Assembly (NCBI RefSeq): GCF_014651375.1 | Contig: NZ_BMWT01000013.1 | Location: forward strand, 1-41,550 | Reading direction: 5' to 3' | Length of the DNA stretch: 41,550 nucleotides | Origin: Tateyamaria omphalii | GTDB taxonomy: Bacteria; Pseudomonadota; Alphaproteobacteria; Rhodobacterales; Rhodobacteraceae | Part shown: piece by piece, positions 19,063-29,500 of the stretch | How the letters are laid out: every line of letters begins with the position of its first letter | How positions within the stretch are numbered: position 1 is the first letter of the stretch | Position numbers and translations under genes: made by a program | Notes under the pieces: generated by a model | What the model was told of the DNA's origin: nothing | Databases searched by the model: none | Seen by the model: only the letters and a program-made list of their open reading frames with translations

Positions 19063-22000
19063 ATGAACCAGGAACTGACAAACAACCCGTTCAACCCGCT
19101 GACGCCGCCCAAGGTCTTTGACGAGATTAAGGTGAGCCTCGCGTCTCCCGAACGTATCCTCTCGTGGTCGTTTGGCGAGATCAAGAAGCCCGAAACCATC
19201 AATTACCGTACGTTCAAGCCCGAGCGTGACGGCCTGTTCTGCGCGCGTATCTTTGGCCCGATCAAAGACTATGAGTGCCTTTGCGGCAAGTATAAGCGCA
19301 TGAAATATCGCGGCGTTGTCTGCGAGAAATGCGGCGTCGAAGTCACGCTGCAAAAGGTCCGCCGCGAGCGGATGGGCCACATCGAACTGGCCGCACCCGT
19401 CGCCCACATCTGGTTCCTGAAATCACTGCCGTCGCGCATCGGTTTGATGCTGGACATGACGCTGCGTGATCTGGAGCGTGTGCTGTATTTCGAAAACTAC
19501 GTGGTGACCGAGCCAGGTCTGACCGATCTGTCCTATGGTCAGATGTTGTCGGAAGAAGAGTACATGGACGCGCAGGATGCGTTTGGCATGGACGCCTTCA
19601 CCGCGAACATCGGTGCCGAGGCGATCCGCGAGATGCTGTCCCAGATCGACCTTGAGGCCGAAGCCGAAAACCTGCGCGCCGATCTGAAAGAGGCGACAGG
19701 CGAGCTGAAGCCCAAGAAGATCATCAAGCGTCTGAAAGTGGTCGAGAGCTTCCTCGAGTCCGGCAACCGCCCCGAGTGGATGGTCCTGACCGTGATCCCC
19801 GTGATCCCGCCAGAACTGCGCCCGCTGGTGCCGCTGGATGGCGGCCGTTTCGCGACCTCCGACCTGAACGACCTGTACCGCCGGGTGATCAACCGGAACA
19901 ACCGTCTGAAGCGTCTGATCGAGCTGCGCGCGCCTGACATCATCGTCCGCAACGAAAAGCGGATGTTGCAGGAATCCGTCGACGCCCTGTTCGACAACGG
20001 TCGTCGTGGCCGCGTGATCACGGGTGCCAACAAGCGCCCGCTGAAGTCGCTGTCTGACATGCTGAAAGGCAAGCAGGGCCGTTTCCGTCAGAACCTTCTG
20101 GGTAAGCGCGTCGACTTCTCGGGCCGTTCGGTGATTGTGACGGGGCCCGAACTGAAGCTGCACCAATGTGGTCTGCCGAAGAAGATGGCGCTCGAACTGT
20201 TCAAGCCGTTCATCTACTCGCGGCTTGAAGCCAAAGGTCTGTCTTCGACCGTCAAGCAGGCGAAGAAGCTGGTGGAAAAGGAACGTCCCGAGGTTTGGGA
20301 CATTCTGGATGAGGTGATCCGCGAACACCCTGTCATGCTGAATCGTGCGCCGACGCTGCACCGTTTGGGTATTCAGGCGTTCGAACCCGTGCTGATCGAA
20401 GGCAAGGCCATCCAGCTTCACCCCCTGGTCTGTTCGGCCTTTAACGCCGACTTTGACGGTGACCAGATGGCTGTGCACGTTCCGCTGAGCCTCGAGGCCC
20501 AGCTGGAAGCGCGCGTGCTGATGATGTCGACGAACAACGTTCTGTCACCTGCAAACGGTGCGCCGATCATCGTCCCGTCGCAGGACATGATCCTTGGCCT
20601 GTACTACACCACGCTGGAACGCGCGGGTATGAAGGGTGAAGGCATGGTATTCGGCTCGATCGAGGAAGTGCAACACGCCCTCGATTCCGGCGAAGTGCAT
20701 CTGCACGCCAAGGTCACGGCACGTATCCCGCAGATCGACGCAACCGGCCAAGAGGTCATGCAACGCTTTGAAACCACTCCGGGCCGTGTCCGTCTTGGCG
20801 CGTTGCTGCCCTTGAACAACAAGGCGCCGTTTGAACTGGTGAACCGTCTTCTGCGGAAGAAGGAAGTGCAGCAGGTCATCGACACCGTCTACCGTTATTG
20901 CGGTCAGAAAGAGTCGGTCATCTTCTGTGACCAGATCATGTCCATGGGCTTCAAGGAAGCGTTCAAGGCGGGCATTTCGTTCGGCAAGGACGACATGCTG
21001 ATCCCGGACAGCAAGTGGACCATCGTTGATGATACCCGCGAGCAGGTGAAAGACTTTGAACAGCAGTACATGGACGGTCTGATCACTCAGGGCGAAAAGT
21101 ACAACAAGGTTGTTGATGCCTGGTCGAAGTGTAACGACAAGGTCACCGACGCGATGATGGGCTCGATCTCGGCCGAGAAGACGGACGAGAATGGCGCTGA
21201 AATGGAGCCGAACTCGGTCTACATGATGGCGCACTCCGGTGCCCGTGGTTCGGTCACGCAGATGAAGCAGTTGGGCGGGATGCGCGGCCTGATGGCACGT
21301 CCGAACGGCGACATCATCGAAACACCCGTGATCTCGAACTTCAAGGAAGGTCTGACCGTTCTTGAATACTTCAACTCGACCCACGGTGCGCGGAAAGGCC
21401 TGTCTGACACCGCTCTGAAGACGGCGAACTCGGGTTACCTGACCCGTCGTCTGGTGGACGTGGCGCAGGACTGCATCGTGCGCGATCTGGACTGTGGCAC
21501 CGAGAATGCGATTACGGCCGAAGCCGCGGTGAACGACGGTGAGGTTGTGGCATCGCTGGCCGAGCGTGTGCTGGGTCGTGTGGCCGCCGATGACGTGCTC
21601 AAGCCTGGGACCGATGAGGTGATCCTGGCAGCAGGTACGCTGATCGACGAACGCATGTCGGACATGATCGAAGAGATGGGCGTTCAGTCCATGCGTATCC
21701 GGTCTCCGCTGACTTGTGAGGCCGAAGAAGGCGTCTGCACCATGTGCTATGGCCGCGACCTGGCGCGCGGCACCATGGTCAACACTGGTGAAGCGGTCGG
21801 CATCATTGCCGCCCAATCCATCGGTGAACCAGGTACACAGCTGACGATGCGGACATTCCACATCGGCGGTGTTGCGCAAGGTGGCCAGCAGTCGTTCCTG
21901 GAAGCGAGCCAGGAAGGCAAGATCGTCTTTGAGAACCCGCAGACGCTGACCAACGCGGCTGGGCAGGTTCTGGTCATGGGACGGAACATGAAGCTGATCA

Positions 22001-23307
22001 TTCAGGACGAGAATGGTGAAGAGCGCGCAAACCACAAGCTGGGCTATGGTACGGCACTGTTCGTGACCGACGGTCAGGACGTGAAGCGCGGCGACAAGCT
22101 GTTCGAGTGGGATCCTTACACTCTGCCGATCATTGCGGAGAAGGCTGGTACCGCCAAATATGTCGACCTGGTTTCGGGCCTCGCGGTTCGCGACGAGACT
22201 GACGAAGCAACCGGCATGACCCAGAAGATCGTGATCGACTGGCGTGCGGCCCCCAAAGGCAACGAGCTGAAACCGGAGATCATCTTGGTGGGTGAAGATG
22301 GTGAGCCTGTGCGCAACGACGCAGGCAACCCGATCACCTACGCGATGTCCGTGGATGCGGTTCTGTCGGTGGAAGACGGTCAGGACATCGCCGCAGGCGA
22401 CGTTGTGGCGCGTATTCCGCGTGAGGGTGCCAAGACCAAGGACATCACCGGTGGTCTGCCGCGTGTGGCCGAACTGTTCGAAGCCCGTCGTCCCAAGGAT
22501 CACGCGATCATCGCTGAAATCGATGGTTACGTGCGCTTTGGCAAGGACTACAAGAACAAGCGCCGCATTGCGATTGAGCCCAGCGACGAGACCATGGAGA
22601 AGGTCGAGTACATGGTGCCCAAGGGCAAGCACATCCCGGTGGCCGAAGGCGACTTCATCCAAAAGGGTGACTACATCATGGATGGCAACCCCGCCCCCCA
22701 TGACATCCTTGCCATCATGGGTGTCGAGGCTTTGGCCGACTACATGATCAACGAGGTGCAAGAGGTCTATCGTCTGCAAGGCGTGAAGATCAACGACAAG
22801 CACATCGAGGTCATCGTGCGTCAGATGCTCCAGAAATGGGAGATCGAGGACTCGGGCGACACCACGCTGCTGAAAGGCGAACACGTGGACAAGCAGGAGT
22901 TCGATGCTGCCAACGAGAAGGCCCTGTCGAAAGGCGGACGGCCTGCTCAGGGTGGTCCGATCCTTCTGGGTATCACCAAGGCGTCGCTGCAGACCCGGTC
23001 GTTCATATCGGCTGCGTCCTTCCAGGAAACCACCCGCGTGCTGACCGAAGCGTCGGTACAGGGCAAGAAAGACAAGCTGGTTGGTCTGAAAGAGAACGTG
23101 ATCGTGGGTCGTCTGATCCCTGCCGGTACCGGTGGTGCGACGCAGGCCGTGCGCAAGATCGCATCCGACCGCGACAATGTTGTCATCGAAGCCCGTCGGG
23201 AAGAGGCCGAAGCGGCCGCTGCCCTGGCGGCTCCGACGGCCGACGATGTGGTGGGTGGCGACGTGTTCGACACGGTCATCGACCATTCGGAAGACAGCCG
23301 CGACTGA
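19063..23307 (+). CDS. rpoC: DNA-directed RNA polymerase subunit beta'
   Basis: This 1414-residue catalytic subunit has the Mg2+-binding NADFDGDQM motif. The N-terminal zinc site [20 protein letters not shown] and the second cysteine cluster around [16 protein letters not shown] are present. The bridge-helix region with [20 protein letters not shown] and the trigger-loop region [18 protein letters not shown] are intact. Length is normal for alphaproteobacteria. A strong terminator follows within 30 bp, ending the transcription unit. Confidence 0.99.
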   Translation: MNQELTNNPFNPLTPPKVFDEIKVSLASPERILSWSFGEIKKPETINYRTFKPERDGLFCARIFGPIKDYECLCGKYKRMKYRGVVCEKCGVEVTLQKVRRERMGHIELAAPVAHIWFLKSLPSRIGLMLDMTLRDLERVLYFENYVVTEPGLTDLSYGQMLSEEEYMDAQDAFGMDAFTANIGAEAIREMLSQIDLEAEAENLRADLKEATGELKPKKIIKRLKVVESFLESGNRPEWMVLTVIPVIPPELRPLVPLDGGRFATSDLNDLYRRVINRNNRLKRLIELRAPDIIVRNEKRMLQESVDALFDNGRRGRVITGANKRPLKSLSDMLKGKQGRFRQNLLGKRVDFSGRSVIVTGPELKLHQCGLPKKMALELFKPFIYSRLEAKGLSSTVKQAKKLVEKERPEVWDILDEVIREHPVMLNRAPTLHRLGIQAFEPVLIEGKAIQLHPLVCSAFNADFDGDQMAVHVPLSLEAQLEARVLMMSTNNVLSPANGAPIIVPSQDMILGLYYTTLERAGMKGEGMVFGSIEEVQHALDSGEVHLHAKVTARIPQIDATGQEVMQRFETTPGRVRLGALLPLNNKAPFELVNRLLRKKEVQQVIDTVYRYCGQKESVIFCDQIMSMGFKEAFKAGISFGKDDMLIPDSKWTIVDDTREQVKDFEQQYMDGLITQGEKYNKVVDAWSKCNDKVTDAMMGSISAEKTDENGAEMEPNSVYMMAHSGARGSVTQMKQLGGMRGLMARPNGDIIETPVISNFKEGLTVLEYFNSTHGARKGLSDTALKTANSGYLTRRLVDVAQDCIVRDLDCGTENAITAEAAVNDGEVVASLAERVLGRVAADDVLKPGTDEVILAAGTLIDERMSDMIEEMGVQSMRIRSPLTCEAEEGVCTMCYGRDLARGTMVNTGEAVGIIAAQSIGEPGTQLTMRTFHIGGVAQGGQQSFLEASQEGKIVFENPQTLTNAAGQVLVMGRNMKLIIQDENGEERANHKLGYGTALFVTDGQDVKRGDKLFEWDPYTLPIIAEKAGTAKYVDLVSGLAVRDETDEATGMTQKIVIDWRAAPKGNELKPEIILVGEDGEPVRNDAGNPITYAMSVDAVLSVEDGQDIAAGDVVARIPREGAKTKDITGGLPRVAELFEARRPKDHAIIAEIDGYVRFGKDYKNKRRIAIEPSDETMEKVEYMVPKGKHIPVAEGDFIQKGDYIMDGNPAPHDILAIMGVEALADYMINEVQEVYRLQGVKINDKHIEVIVRQMLQKWEIEDSGDTTLLKGEHVDKQEFDAANEKALSKGGRPAQGGPILLGITKASLQTRSFISAASFQETTRVLTEASVQGKKDKLVGLKENVIVGRLIPAGTGGATQAVRKIASDRDNVVIEARREEAEAAAALAAPTADDVVGGDVFDTVIDHSEDSRD

Positions 23308-23330
23308 TCTCGGTCACAGAGTGAAAATCA

Positions 23331-23366
23331 AAACCCCCGCCAGAGATGGCGGGGGTTTTTTGTTTT
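23331..23366 (+). terminator. Rho-independent terminator of rpoBC
   Basis: AAACCCCCGCC and GGCGGGGGTTT form an 11-bp stem with a 6-nt loop, followed by a T-rich run. It is the clearest terminator in the window. Confidence 0.92.
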
Positions 23367-23456
23367 GGTACATTGCGCAAGAGCATGAAGCGTCCACTTG
23401 CCCACTGGATAGGTCGTTTGTTTGCTGGGGGTGAGAAGTGGCCCGTTGAAGGGGAC

Positions 23457-24944
23457 TTAGATCAAAGAGGCCAGTTTAAGCCGTTGGATTTTTCCGGATG
23501 GCCCTTTCGGCAACTCCTTGAGAAAGTGAATGCTTTCCGGGGATTTGAATGCGCCAAGTCGTTGGTGACACAGGGCAATCAAGGCGGCCTCGGATAGTTC
23601 CGAGCCGGGTTTGACGCTGACAGCGGCTTCGACCCGTTCCCCATAGCTTTTGCAGGGTCGCGCGAATGCCGCCGCTTCGATAATATCCGGCTCGGAATAG
23701 AGAACCTCGTCGATCTCGCGCGGGGCGATGTTCTCACCTCCCTTGATGATCAGCTCTTTCAAGCGACCGGTCACGAAGACATAGCCGTTTTCGTCGATGT
23801 GCCCGAGATCCCCGGTGCGAAGCCAGTCTCCGGCAAAGGTTTTAGCGGTGGCCTCCGGGTTGTGCAGGTATTCGACCATCACGTTGGGACCGCGAATGGC
23901 GATCTCACCCTCTTGCATTGGCGGGGCATCCTCGAGGTCGGCTGTCAGGATGCGGACCTCATTGCCATAGGCGATGCCCGGTGATCCGATCTTGCGCGTG
24001 CCGGGGGGCAATGGGTTCGAGAGGATCTGTGCTGCGGTCTCGGTCAGTCCCATCGTCTCGATGATCGGTACCTGGAAGCGCTCCTCAAAGGCGGATTGTG
24101 TCTCGACCGCGAGCGCAGAGGAGGCGGAGCGCCCAAACCTTAGCCGGGCGGAAACATCCGCGTTCGGGTTGGTGTCGCTGTGCAGAAGATGGCTGATGAT
24201 TGTTGGCACGACAGAGAACCAGGTCACTTTTGCTCGGTCGGCCTGATCCCAGAACTGGCTGGCTGAAAACTTGGCCGTCATCGCCAGCGATCCGCCAGAG
24301 ACGAGCGACCCCATCAAAGTCACGCAAAGCCCGTTGATGTGGTAGATGGGCAAAACGCAAAAGCCGCGATCCATTGCCGACAGGTCATGTGCAATGGCGG
24401 TCGTCCACCCGCCGGCAAGCAGGCTGGCATGGGTGTGCACGACGCCTTTTGGCTGACCGGTTGTGCCGGACGTGTACATCAGCAACGCATGCTGTGTCGC
24501 ATCGAAAGCCGCCAATGAGGTCCGTTGCGCCAGCATGTCAGGTTTCAGGATTGTCAGGCGCGTCGGCGCAACCCGGGCAATCACGTCCCTTTGGCTGTCG
24601 TGGACAAAGGCATAGCGCGCACCGCTGTGATCGAGGGCATAGGCAATTGCATCAGGTCCCGCGGCCAGATTGATCATGGTTGCGCGAAACCCACCGTAAA
24701 GAGCGGCATAGAGCGCCACGACACCAGCGCGACCATTCGGATGGACGATGGCGACGCTTTCGCCGAGGGCGACACCTTGCCCTGCCAGCCCTTCGGCTGC
24801 GGCCTTGGCCTCATCGCGCAGGGTCTGCCAATCAAGCGTCTCCCCTGTTTCCGGGAACACAATCGCCACACCACCCGTGTCAGCCCTGGCATCAAGCCAG
24901 TCCCTCACCGTGCCTTTGGGCGGCCTGTTCCGGTCGAAGATCAT
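23457..24944 (-). CDS. sauT: AMP-forming acyl-CoA ligase, probable sulfoacetate-CoA ligase (SauT-like)
   Basis: This 495-residue ANL-superfamily ligase carries the P-loop MYTSGTTGQPKGVVHTH, the GLTET motif, RTGDLGHIDENGY and the hinge GRLKELIIKGGENIAPREI, ending with GPSGKIQR. It is the last gene of a five-gene operon and overlaps the aldehyde dehydrogenase gene by 4 bp (ATGA). Pairing of a CoA ligase with a CoA-acylating aldehyde dehydrogenase is the hallmark of the sulfoacetate pathway (SauT and SauS of Cupriavidus necator), in which sulfoacetate becomes sulfoacetyl-CoA. The substrate is inferred from this context; another small carboxylate is possible. Confidence 0.65.
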   Translation of the reverse strand: MIFDRNRPPKGTVRDWLDARADTGGVAIVFPETGETLDWQTLRDEAKAAAEGLAGQGVALGESVAIVHPNGRAGVVALYAALYGGFRATMINLAAGPDAIAYALDHSGARYAFVHDSQRDVIARVAPTRLTILKPDMLAQRTSLAAFDATQHALLMYTSGTTGQPKGVVHTHASLLAGGWTTAIAHDLSAMDRGFCVLPIYHINGLCVTLMGSLVSGGSLAMTAKFSASQFWDQADRAKVTWFSVVPTIISHLLHSDTNPNADVSARLRFGRSASSALAVETQSAFEERFQVPIIETMGLTETAAQILSNPLPPGTRKIGSPGIAYGNEVRILTADLEDAPPMQEGEIAIRGPNVMVEYLHNPEATAKTFAGDWLRTGDLGHIDENGYVFVTGRLKELIIKGGENIAPREIDEVLYSEPDIIEAAAFARPCKSYGERVEAAVSVKPGSELSEAALIALCHQRLGAFKSPESIHFLKELPKGPSGKIQRLKLASLI

Positions 24945-26344
24945 TGCCCGGCTTCGTTCCAGTAGTCGCCGAAAATCTCGTCGAGCGCGGGTTCATTGGC
25001 TGGGATTTCCCGCACGATCTTGGTGGTTTGCATGAAGTGGCGCCAATGCAGGTTGGTATCAATTGAATTGCCGCCCCAAGACCCGCAGCCCATCGACAAC
25101 GAAAAGGGCATGCCATTGGTGAACGATCCACCGGTGGCGAATGTATGGGCCTGATTGACGATCACCCGACTTGTGGGGATGGCCAATGCGAGCATCAAGG
25201 GTCGGTCGTCTGTCTGTGTGTGCAGCCCGACGGAATGACCAGCCCCCTGATGCAACTCGATCTCGCGCGTGATGCGCACTGCGTCCGCGAAATCCTTTGC
25301 ACGGTAGACCGTCAGAACCCGGCTGAGCTTCTCGCCCGACAGCGGATGGTCAGGCCCGATGCCTGATGTTTCGACCGCCAGATAGGACGTGTCGGCCGGC
25401 ACTTCATCTGTCAGCCCGAGTGCTGCGATCATCTTGTCCGCGTCCTGTGCGATGGCCCTCGGGTTCAAGTGGCCCTTGATCCAGAGTTTGGACGTCACCT
25501 TGGCTTCGTCCCGGATCAGTGCGCCGCCCGTGCGCGCCATTTCGGCGGCAAAGCCGTCATAGACTGCATCCACGACAACAACTGCGTTCTCAGATGAGCA
25601 AGAGGTGGCATTGTCGAACGTCTTGGACGCTTTGATTTTCTCGGCTGCCGCTGCCAGGTCTGCTGTTTCGTCAACGATCACAGCCACGTTGCCCGCCCCG
25701 ACGGCGAGCGCGGGTGTGCCCGATGTGTAGGCGCGTTTGACATTGTTCTGACTGCCGGTGACGACGATCAGATCGGTGATCTCAAGCAGGCGTTGGGTCG
25801 TTTCCTTGGAGCCGCGTCCGGGGATCATCTGGACCAGATCCTTGTCGATGCCCAGCTTGTCGAATTCAGCGTGGATATAGCCCAAGAGCGTTTCGCAGGT
25901 TGGCACGCCCTTAGGAGAGGGGGATACGACAATGGCGTTGCCGCATTTCAATGCATTGATGATGTTGTTTGCGGGGGTCGCGCCGGGGTTTGTCGAGGGC
26001 ACAACCGCTCCGATCACACCTATGGGCCGGGCCACTTCGGTGATGCCAGTGGCCGGGTCGTCGGCGATGATTCCATATGTCCGGGCCTCTTTGATGTCGC
26101 GCATCAGGCCCAGGGTTTTACGATGGTTCTTGGTGATCTTGTCGGGCACATTCCCCAGCCCGGTGGTCTCAACCGCGAGTTCAGCCAAATGACGGTTGCG
26201 GGCGGGTTCCATGATCGCCCAGGCGGCGGCTTGTGCGGCCCGGTCGTATGCTTGCTGCGATCCATTGCGTTCAAAGGCGCTTTGCGCCGCTCGCGCACGG
26301 GCCACGATGGCTTCAACGTCTGCAATGGGATCAATGGTATTCAT
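24941..26344 (-). CDS. sauS: CoA-acylating aldehyde dehydrogenase, probable sulfoacetaldehyde dehydrogenase (SauS-like)
   Basis: This 467-residue enzyme belongs to the acylating branch of aldehyde dehydrogenases, like the N-terminal half of AdhE. The catalytic Cys249 sits in FDNATSCSSENAVVVVD, and the segments VPSTNPGATPANNIINALKCGNA and VTGSQNNVKRAYTSGTPALAVGAGN are typical of the subfamily. In the Sau pathway it reduces sulfoacetyl-CoA to sulfoacetaldehyde with NADPH or NADH. Sulfoacetaldehyde would then need Xsc and phosphotransacetylase, which are not in this window. The start is supported by an AGGA site. Confidence 0.7.
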   Translation of the reverse strand: MNTIDPIADVEAIVARARAAQSAFERNGSQQAYDRAAQAAAWAIMEPARNRHLAELAVETTGLGNVPDKITKNHRKTLGLMRDIKEARTYGIIADDPATGITEVARPIGVIGAVVPSTNPGATPANNIINALKCGNAIVVSPSPKGVPTCETLLGYIHAEFDKLGIDKDLVQMIPGRGSKETTQRLLEITDLIVVTGSQNNVKRAYTSGTPALAVGAGNVAVIVDETADLAAAAEKIKASKTFDNATSCSSENAVVVVDAVYDGFAAEMARTGGALIRDEAKVTSKLWIKGHLNPRAIAQDADKMIAALGLTDEVPADTSYLAVETSGIGPDHPLSGEKLSRVLTVYRAKDFADAVRITREIELHQGAGHSVGLHTQTDDRPLMLALAIPTSRVIVNQAHTFATGGSFTNGMPFSLSMGCGSWGGNSIDTNLHWRHFMQTTKIVREIPANEPALDEIFGDYWNEAGQ

Positions 26345-26398
26345 GGGTGTGTCCTGAGTTGAGTGCAGCGCCCGGCAATCGGGCGCTGCACCAGTGAT

Positions 26399-27370
26399 TT
26401 AGAGACCGGCAAGCAGGTCTTCGAGGGTTGCCTGCCGCGCTGCCCACATTTCGAGCACTTCGTCGCGCGTCATGATGTTCATGGGCGAACCGCCCGCAGC
26501 CATACGCTTTTGTACGCGGCCATTTTCGAACATGGTGGGCACGGTTGCCGCCAGTTTGTCGATGATGGGCTGTGGCGTGCCTTTGGGCACCATGACACCG
26601 CGGAAGTTGACCGATGCGTTGTCGATGTCAAACCCCTGTTCCTTCATGGTGGGGACATCTGGCAAAAACTCTTCATTCCGTTCCAGATCGAAGACACCGA
26701 GGATTTTCACGTTGCCCGCTTCACGCGCGCGGTAAGCGTCGGAAAGGTTGTTCACCCCACCCAGCACTTCGCCCGCGATGACGGCACGCATCGCACCTGC
26801 GCCCCCTTTGTTGTTGGGGATATAGGCGAGTTTCACGCCTGCTGCCTTTTCCAGTTGCAGTGCGGCAATGTGGTGACCCACGAACAGACCCGCGCCAGAG
26901 AACGTCAGGCCACCCGGGTTTTCCTTGGCGTAGTTGACGACGTCTTCCATGGAGTTGAATTCGCTGTCTGCACCAACAACGAAGACCGCGGGGTCTGCGC
27001 CCCAGTTCGCAATCGGTTCAAAGCTGTCGGCAGAGTAGGATACGCCGCCTTCGATCGACTGCGCGATGAAGTGCGGGATGTTGTAAGCCCCCAGCGTGTA
27101 GCCGTCAGCCTCGGCTTCGGAGGCGAACCAGTTCCAGCCCACGCGGCCACCCGCGCCGGGACGGTTGACGATGGCGATGGGCATGCCAAGCGCATCTTCA
27201 TTCCCGGCGGTCATTGTCACGATGCGCGCCTGGAAATCCGTTGCACCACCGGCACCGTAGCTGACCATCATCAGGATGGGCCGTTCCGGATAGGCTTCAT
27301 GGCCATCGGCTTGTGCCGACCCCGCCATTGCGGCGAGTGCAAGCGCCGCCCCTATGATCCATTTTTTCAT
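26399..27370 (-). CDS. tctC: TTT-family substrate-binding protein (TctC)
   Basis: This 323-residue periplasmic solute-binding protein has a clear signal peptide (MKKWIIGAALALAAMAGSAQA, cleaved near residue 21). It then shows the Bug/TctC fold with YPERPILMMVSYGAGGATD and NRPGAGGRVG. It captures an anionic organic acid for the TctAB permease. A strong GGGAGGAATAAA site precedes the start. Linkage with the SauST-like enzymes suggests sulfoacetate as ligand, but binding proteins of this family vary widely. Confidence 0.92.
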   Translation of the reverse strand: MKKWIIGAALALAAMAGSAQADGHEAYPERPILMMVSYGAGGATDFQARIVTMTAGNEDALGMPIAIVNRPGAGGRVGWNWFASEAEADGYTLGAYNIPHFIAQSIEGGVSYSADSFEPIANWGADPAVFVVGADSEFNSMEDVVNYAKENPGGLTFSGAGLFVGHHIAALQLEKAAGVKLAYIPNNKGGAGAMRAVIAGEVLGGVNNLSDAYRAREAGNVKILGVFDLERNEEFLPDVPTMKEQGFDIDNASVNFRGVMVPKGTPQPIIDKLAATVPTMFENGRVQKRMAAGGSPMNIMTRDEVLEMWAARQATLEDLLAGL

Positions 27371-27410
27371 TTTATTCCTCCCTTGGGGTTAAATCTGCCG
27401 CTTTTGCGGT

Positions 27411-27875
27411 TCAGAAAAAAATCTCTCGCGGTGTGAAGACATTCAGCAATGCCGCGAAGAGGCCGTACATGACCGCCATGAAGCCAGCGGTGATGAGTAT
27501 CCGTTTGATCCAGCTTTTAATGTCTGAATGCGGGGCCGGATCGTAGAGCGAAACGAGGACAAAGAAGGCAATGGTGGTTGCCGTGTAGAACCCCAGCCCC
27601 TTGGCCGCCCAGAACACATAGATGAGCGCAACAATCAGCCCCGGCAGCATCTTACGCATCGCATTTGCGCTGATCCCGTTCCCGACCTTTGTGCGCCCGA
27701 GGATCGCCTTGGCGAACGTCCAGATGGCGAGAACCGCAAAGACCGATGAGATCAGCCGCGGAAAGACAAATGCGTCTGCGGGTTCCTGAGTGAAACTGAT
27801 ATAGGCGACGCTGATGCCGACCCCGGCGATGAGGCCAGAGGCTATGATGTGCTGGCTGCGGGGCAGATCGCTCAT
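27411..27875 (-). CDS. tctB: TTT-family small membrane subunit (TctB)
   Basis: This 154-residue membrane protein has four hydrophobic segments, including GLIAGVGISVAYISF, LIVALIYVFWAAKGLGFY and the C-terminal ILITAGFMAVMYGLFAALLNVF. This is the usual layout of TctB. It forms the permease with TctA and overlaps the tctA gene by 4 bp. Confidence 0.88.
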   Translation of the reverse strand: MSDLPRSQHIIASGLIAGVGISVAYISFTQEPADAFVFPRLISSVFAVLAIWTFAKAILGRTKVGNGISANAMRKMLPGLIVALIYVFWAAKGLGFYTATTIAFFVLVSLYDPAPHSDIKSWIKRILITAGFMAVMYGLFAALLNVFTPREIFF

Positions 27876-29410
27876 GACAGGGCCTCTTCCTTGGCGACGG
27901 CATCGTCCTTGGTGGTGTAGCGGCGCGCGGCGATCTCCATCCAGATCGAGTAGCTGATCGAGGCCAGCACAATCAGGATCAAGAACCAGTTGAGCCAGCC
28001 GGTGAAGAAGTAGGTGCCCGCTCCAACGGTCGCGTTCGCGATCATGGATCCTTGGATGAAGTTAGCTTCGGCAATGGGCCCCAAGATCAGGCCAAGCACA
28101 AGCGGGGCCGCCGAGAACCCGAAACGTTCGAGAAAGTACATGGCCATGCCCAGCGTCGCCATCACATAGACATCGCCCATGGAATTCTGCACCGAGTAGC
28201 TTCCGAAAACGGCGAGGCCAAGCACCACCGCCGCCATGACAGCATGCGGCACCCGTGCAACGCTGGCCGCGAGCCCGGCGATGTAGAGCCCGAAAACACA
28301 CATCAGGATCTGCCCGATCAGCATGGAGTCGATGAAAGTCCAAGCCACCTGTGGGTAGTTCATGAAGAGGTCGGGACCCGGGAAGATACCGTGGATCAGA
28401 AGCCCGCCAAGCAGCACCGCCGCCGTGGGCGAGCCAGGAATTGACAGCGTGAGAAGGGGAACAAGAGAAGGGCCAACCATCGCGTTATTGGCACTTTCCG
28501 CGGCGATGATCCCTTCGCTGTGACCGGTTCCGAACTTATCGCTTTCCTTGCTGAATTTCTTAGATTGGTCATAGGCCACCAAGCCCGCGATCTGCCCACC
28601 GACCCCGGGGATCAGCCCAATGATGGACCCCGTTAGGGTACCGATGGTGAGGGCCGTCTTGCGCTTGATGACTTCGAGAAAGGCCAACCGGATCGGATGC
28701 CGTTTGACGCTGATCACCTCAGCATCGTCGCTCGAGCGTCCCTTTGTGAACATGGTGATCACCTGCGGGATGGCGAAGAGACCAATAAGCGCGGGGATCA
28801 CGTTAATTCCCCCGCTGACCGAGGGATGGAAGATAAAGCGTTGTGCGCCCATGATGTCGTCAAAGCCAATGGTCGCAAGCCAAAGGCCGATGCACCCGGA
28901 CAGCAAACCCTTCACGACCGAGCTGGAATCGAGTGTACCAATCACTGTCACTCCGAGGATTGCCAACCAGAAGAGGTGGGATGGTCCAAATGCCAGCGCC
29001 CATTGCGCAAGAACGGGGGTCAAGAAAATCAACAGGAAGACGCCGAACAATCCGCCCACTGCCGAGGCGAGAAAGGAAAGCTGCAGCGCCTTGGCTCCTT
29101 CGCCTTTGGTGGCCATGGTGTGGCCATCCAGCGTCGTGGCGATATTGGCCGGAGCACCCGGGATTTTCAGCAAGATCGCACTCACTGCGCCGCCTGCCAC
29201 GGTCGACGTGTAAGCGGCCCCCAGCAAGATCAGCCCTTGTTGCGGTTCCAGTTGAAAGGTGAAGGGGATCAGCAACGCCACGGCCATTGTTGGCGAAAGC
29301 CCGGGCGTAGCCCCGAGGATCAGGCCGCCAATGGTGCCAAGCAAAAGCAACCCGAAATTGATCGGGGTGAAGACATCGCCCATGTAGAACAGAAAGTCCA
29401 TCAGGCCCAA
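27872..29410 (-). CDS. tctA: TTT-family large permease subunit (TctA)
   Basis: This 512-residue inner-membrane protein has about 11-12 hydrophobic segments. Family landmarks are LLLGTIGGLILGATPGLSPTMAVALLIPF near the N-terminus and the second internal repeat IGLIPGVGGQIAGLVAYDQSKK. It forms the transport channel of a tripartite tricarboxylate transporter. The GGAGGAG site is 10 bases upstream of the start, and it opens the operon that continues with tctB, tctC, sauS-like and sauT-like genes. Confidence 0.95.
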   Translation of the reverse strand: MGLMDFLFYMGDVFTPINFGLLLLGTIGGLILGATPGLSPTMAVALLIPFTFQLEPQQGLILLGAAYTSTVAGGAVSAILLKIPGAPANIATTLDGHTMATKGEGAKALQLSFLASAVGGLFGVFLLIFLTPVLAQWALAFGPSHLFWLAILGVTVIGTLDSSSVVKGLLSGCIGLWLATIGFDDIMGAQRFIFHPSVSGGINVIPALIGLFAIPQVITMFTKGRSSDDAEVISVKRHPIRLAFLEVIKRKTALTIGTLTGSIIGLIPGVGGQIAGLVAYDQSKKFSKESDKFGTGHSEGIIAAESANNAMVGPSLVPLLTLSIPGSPTAAVLLGGLLIHGIFPGPDLFMNYPQVAWTFIDSMLIGQILMCVFGLYIAGLAASVARVPHAVMAAVVLGLAVFGSYSVQNSMGDVYVMATLGMAMYFLERFGFSAAPLVLGLILGPIAEANFIQGSMIANATVGAGTYFFTGWLNWFLILIVLASISYSIWMEIAARRYTTKDDAVAKEEALS

Positions 29411-29448
29411 CTCCTCCCAAACTCAGGCTTGACCAGATACGCTAAGCG

Positions 29449-29476
29449 ATGAAAATAGTTTTGCAAATGTTTTCAT
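29449..29476. promoter_or_regulatory. Candidate operator between tctA and the LacI-type gene
   Basis: ATGAAAA (29449-29455) and TTTTCAT (29470-29476) are perfect 7-bp arms around a 14-bp centre that contains TTTGCAAA. A second outer inverted repeat, CTAAGCG (29442-29448) with CGCTTAG (29494-29500), lies around it. The position between divergent genes suits a LacI-family operator. Confidence 0.5.
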
Positions 29477-29500
29477 AAATTTCTGGATTTGGACGCTTAG

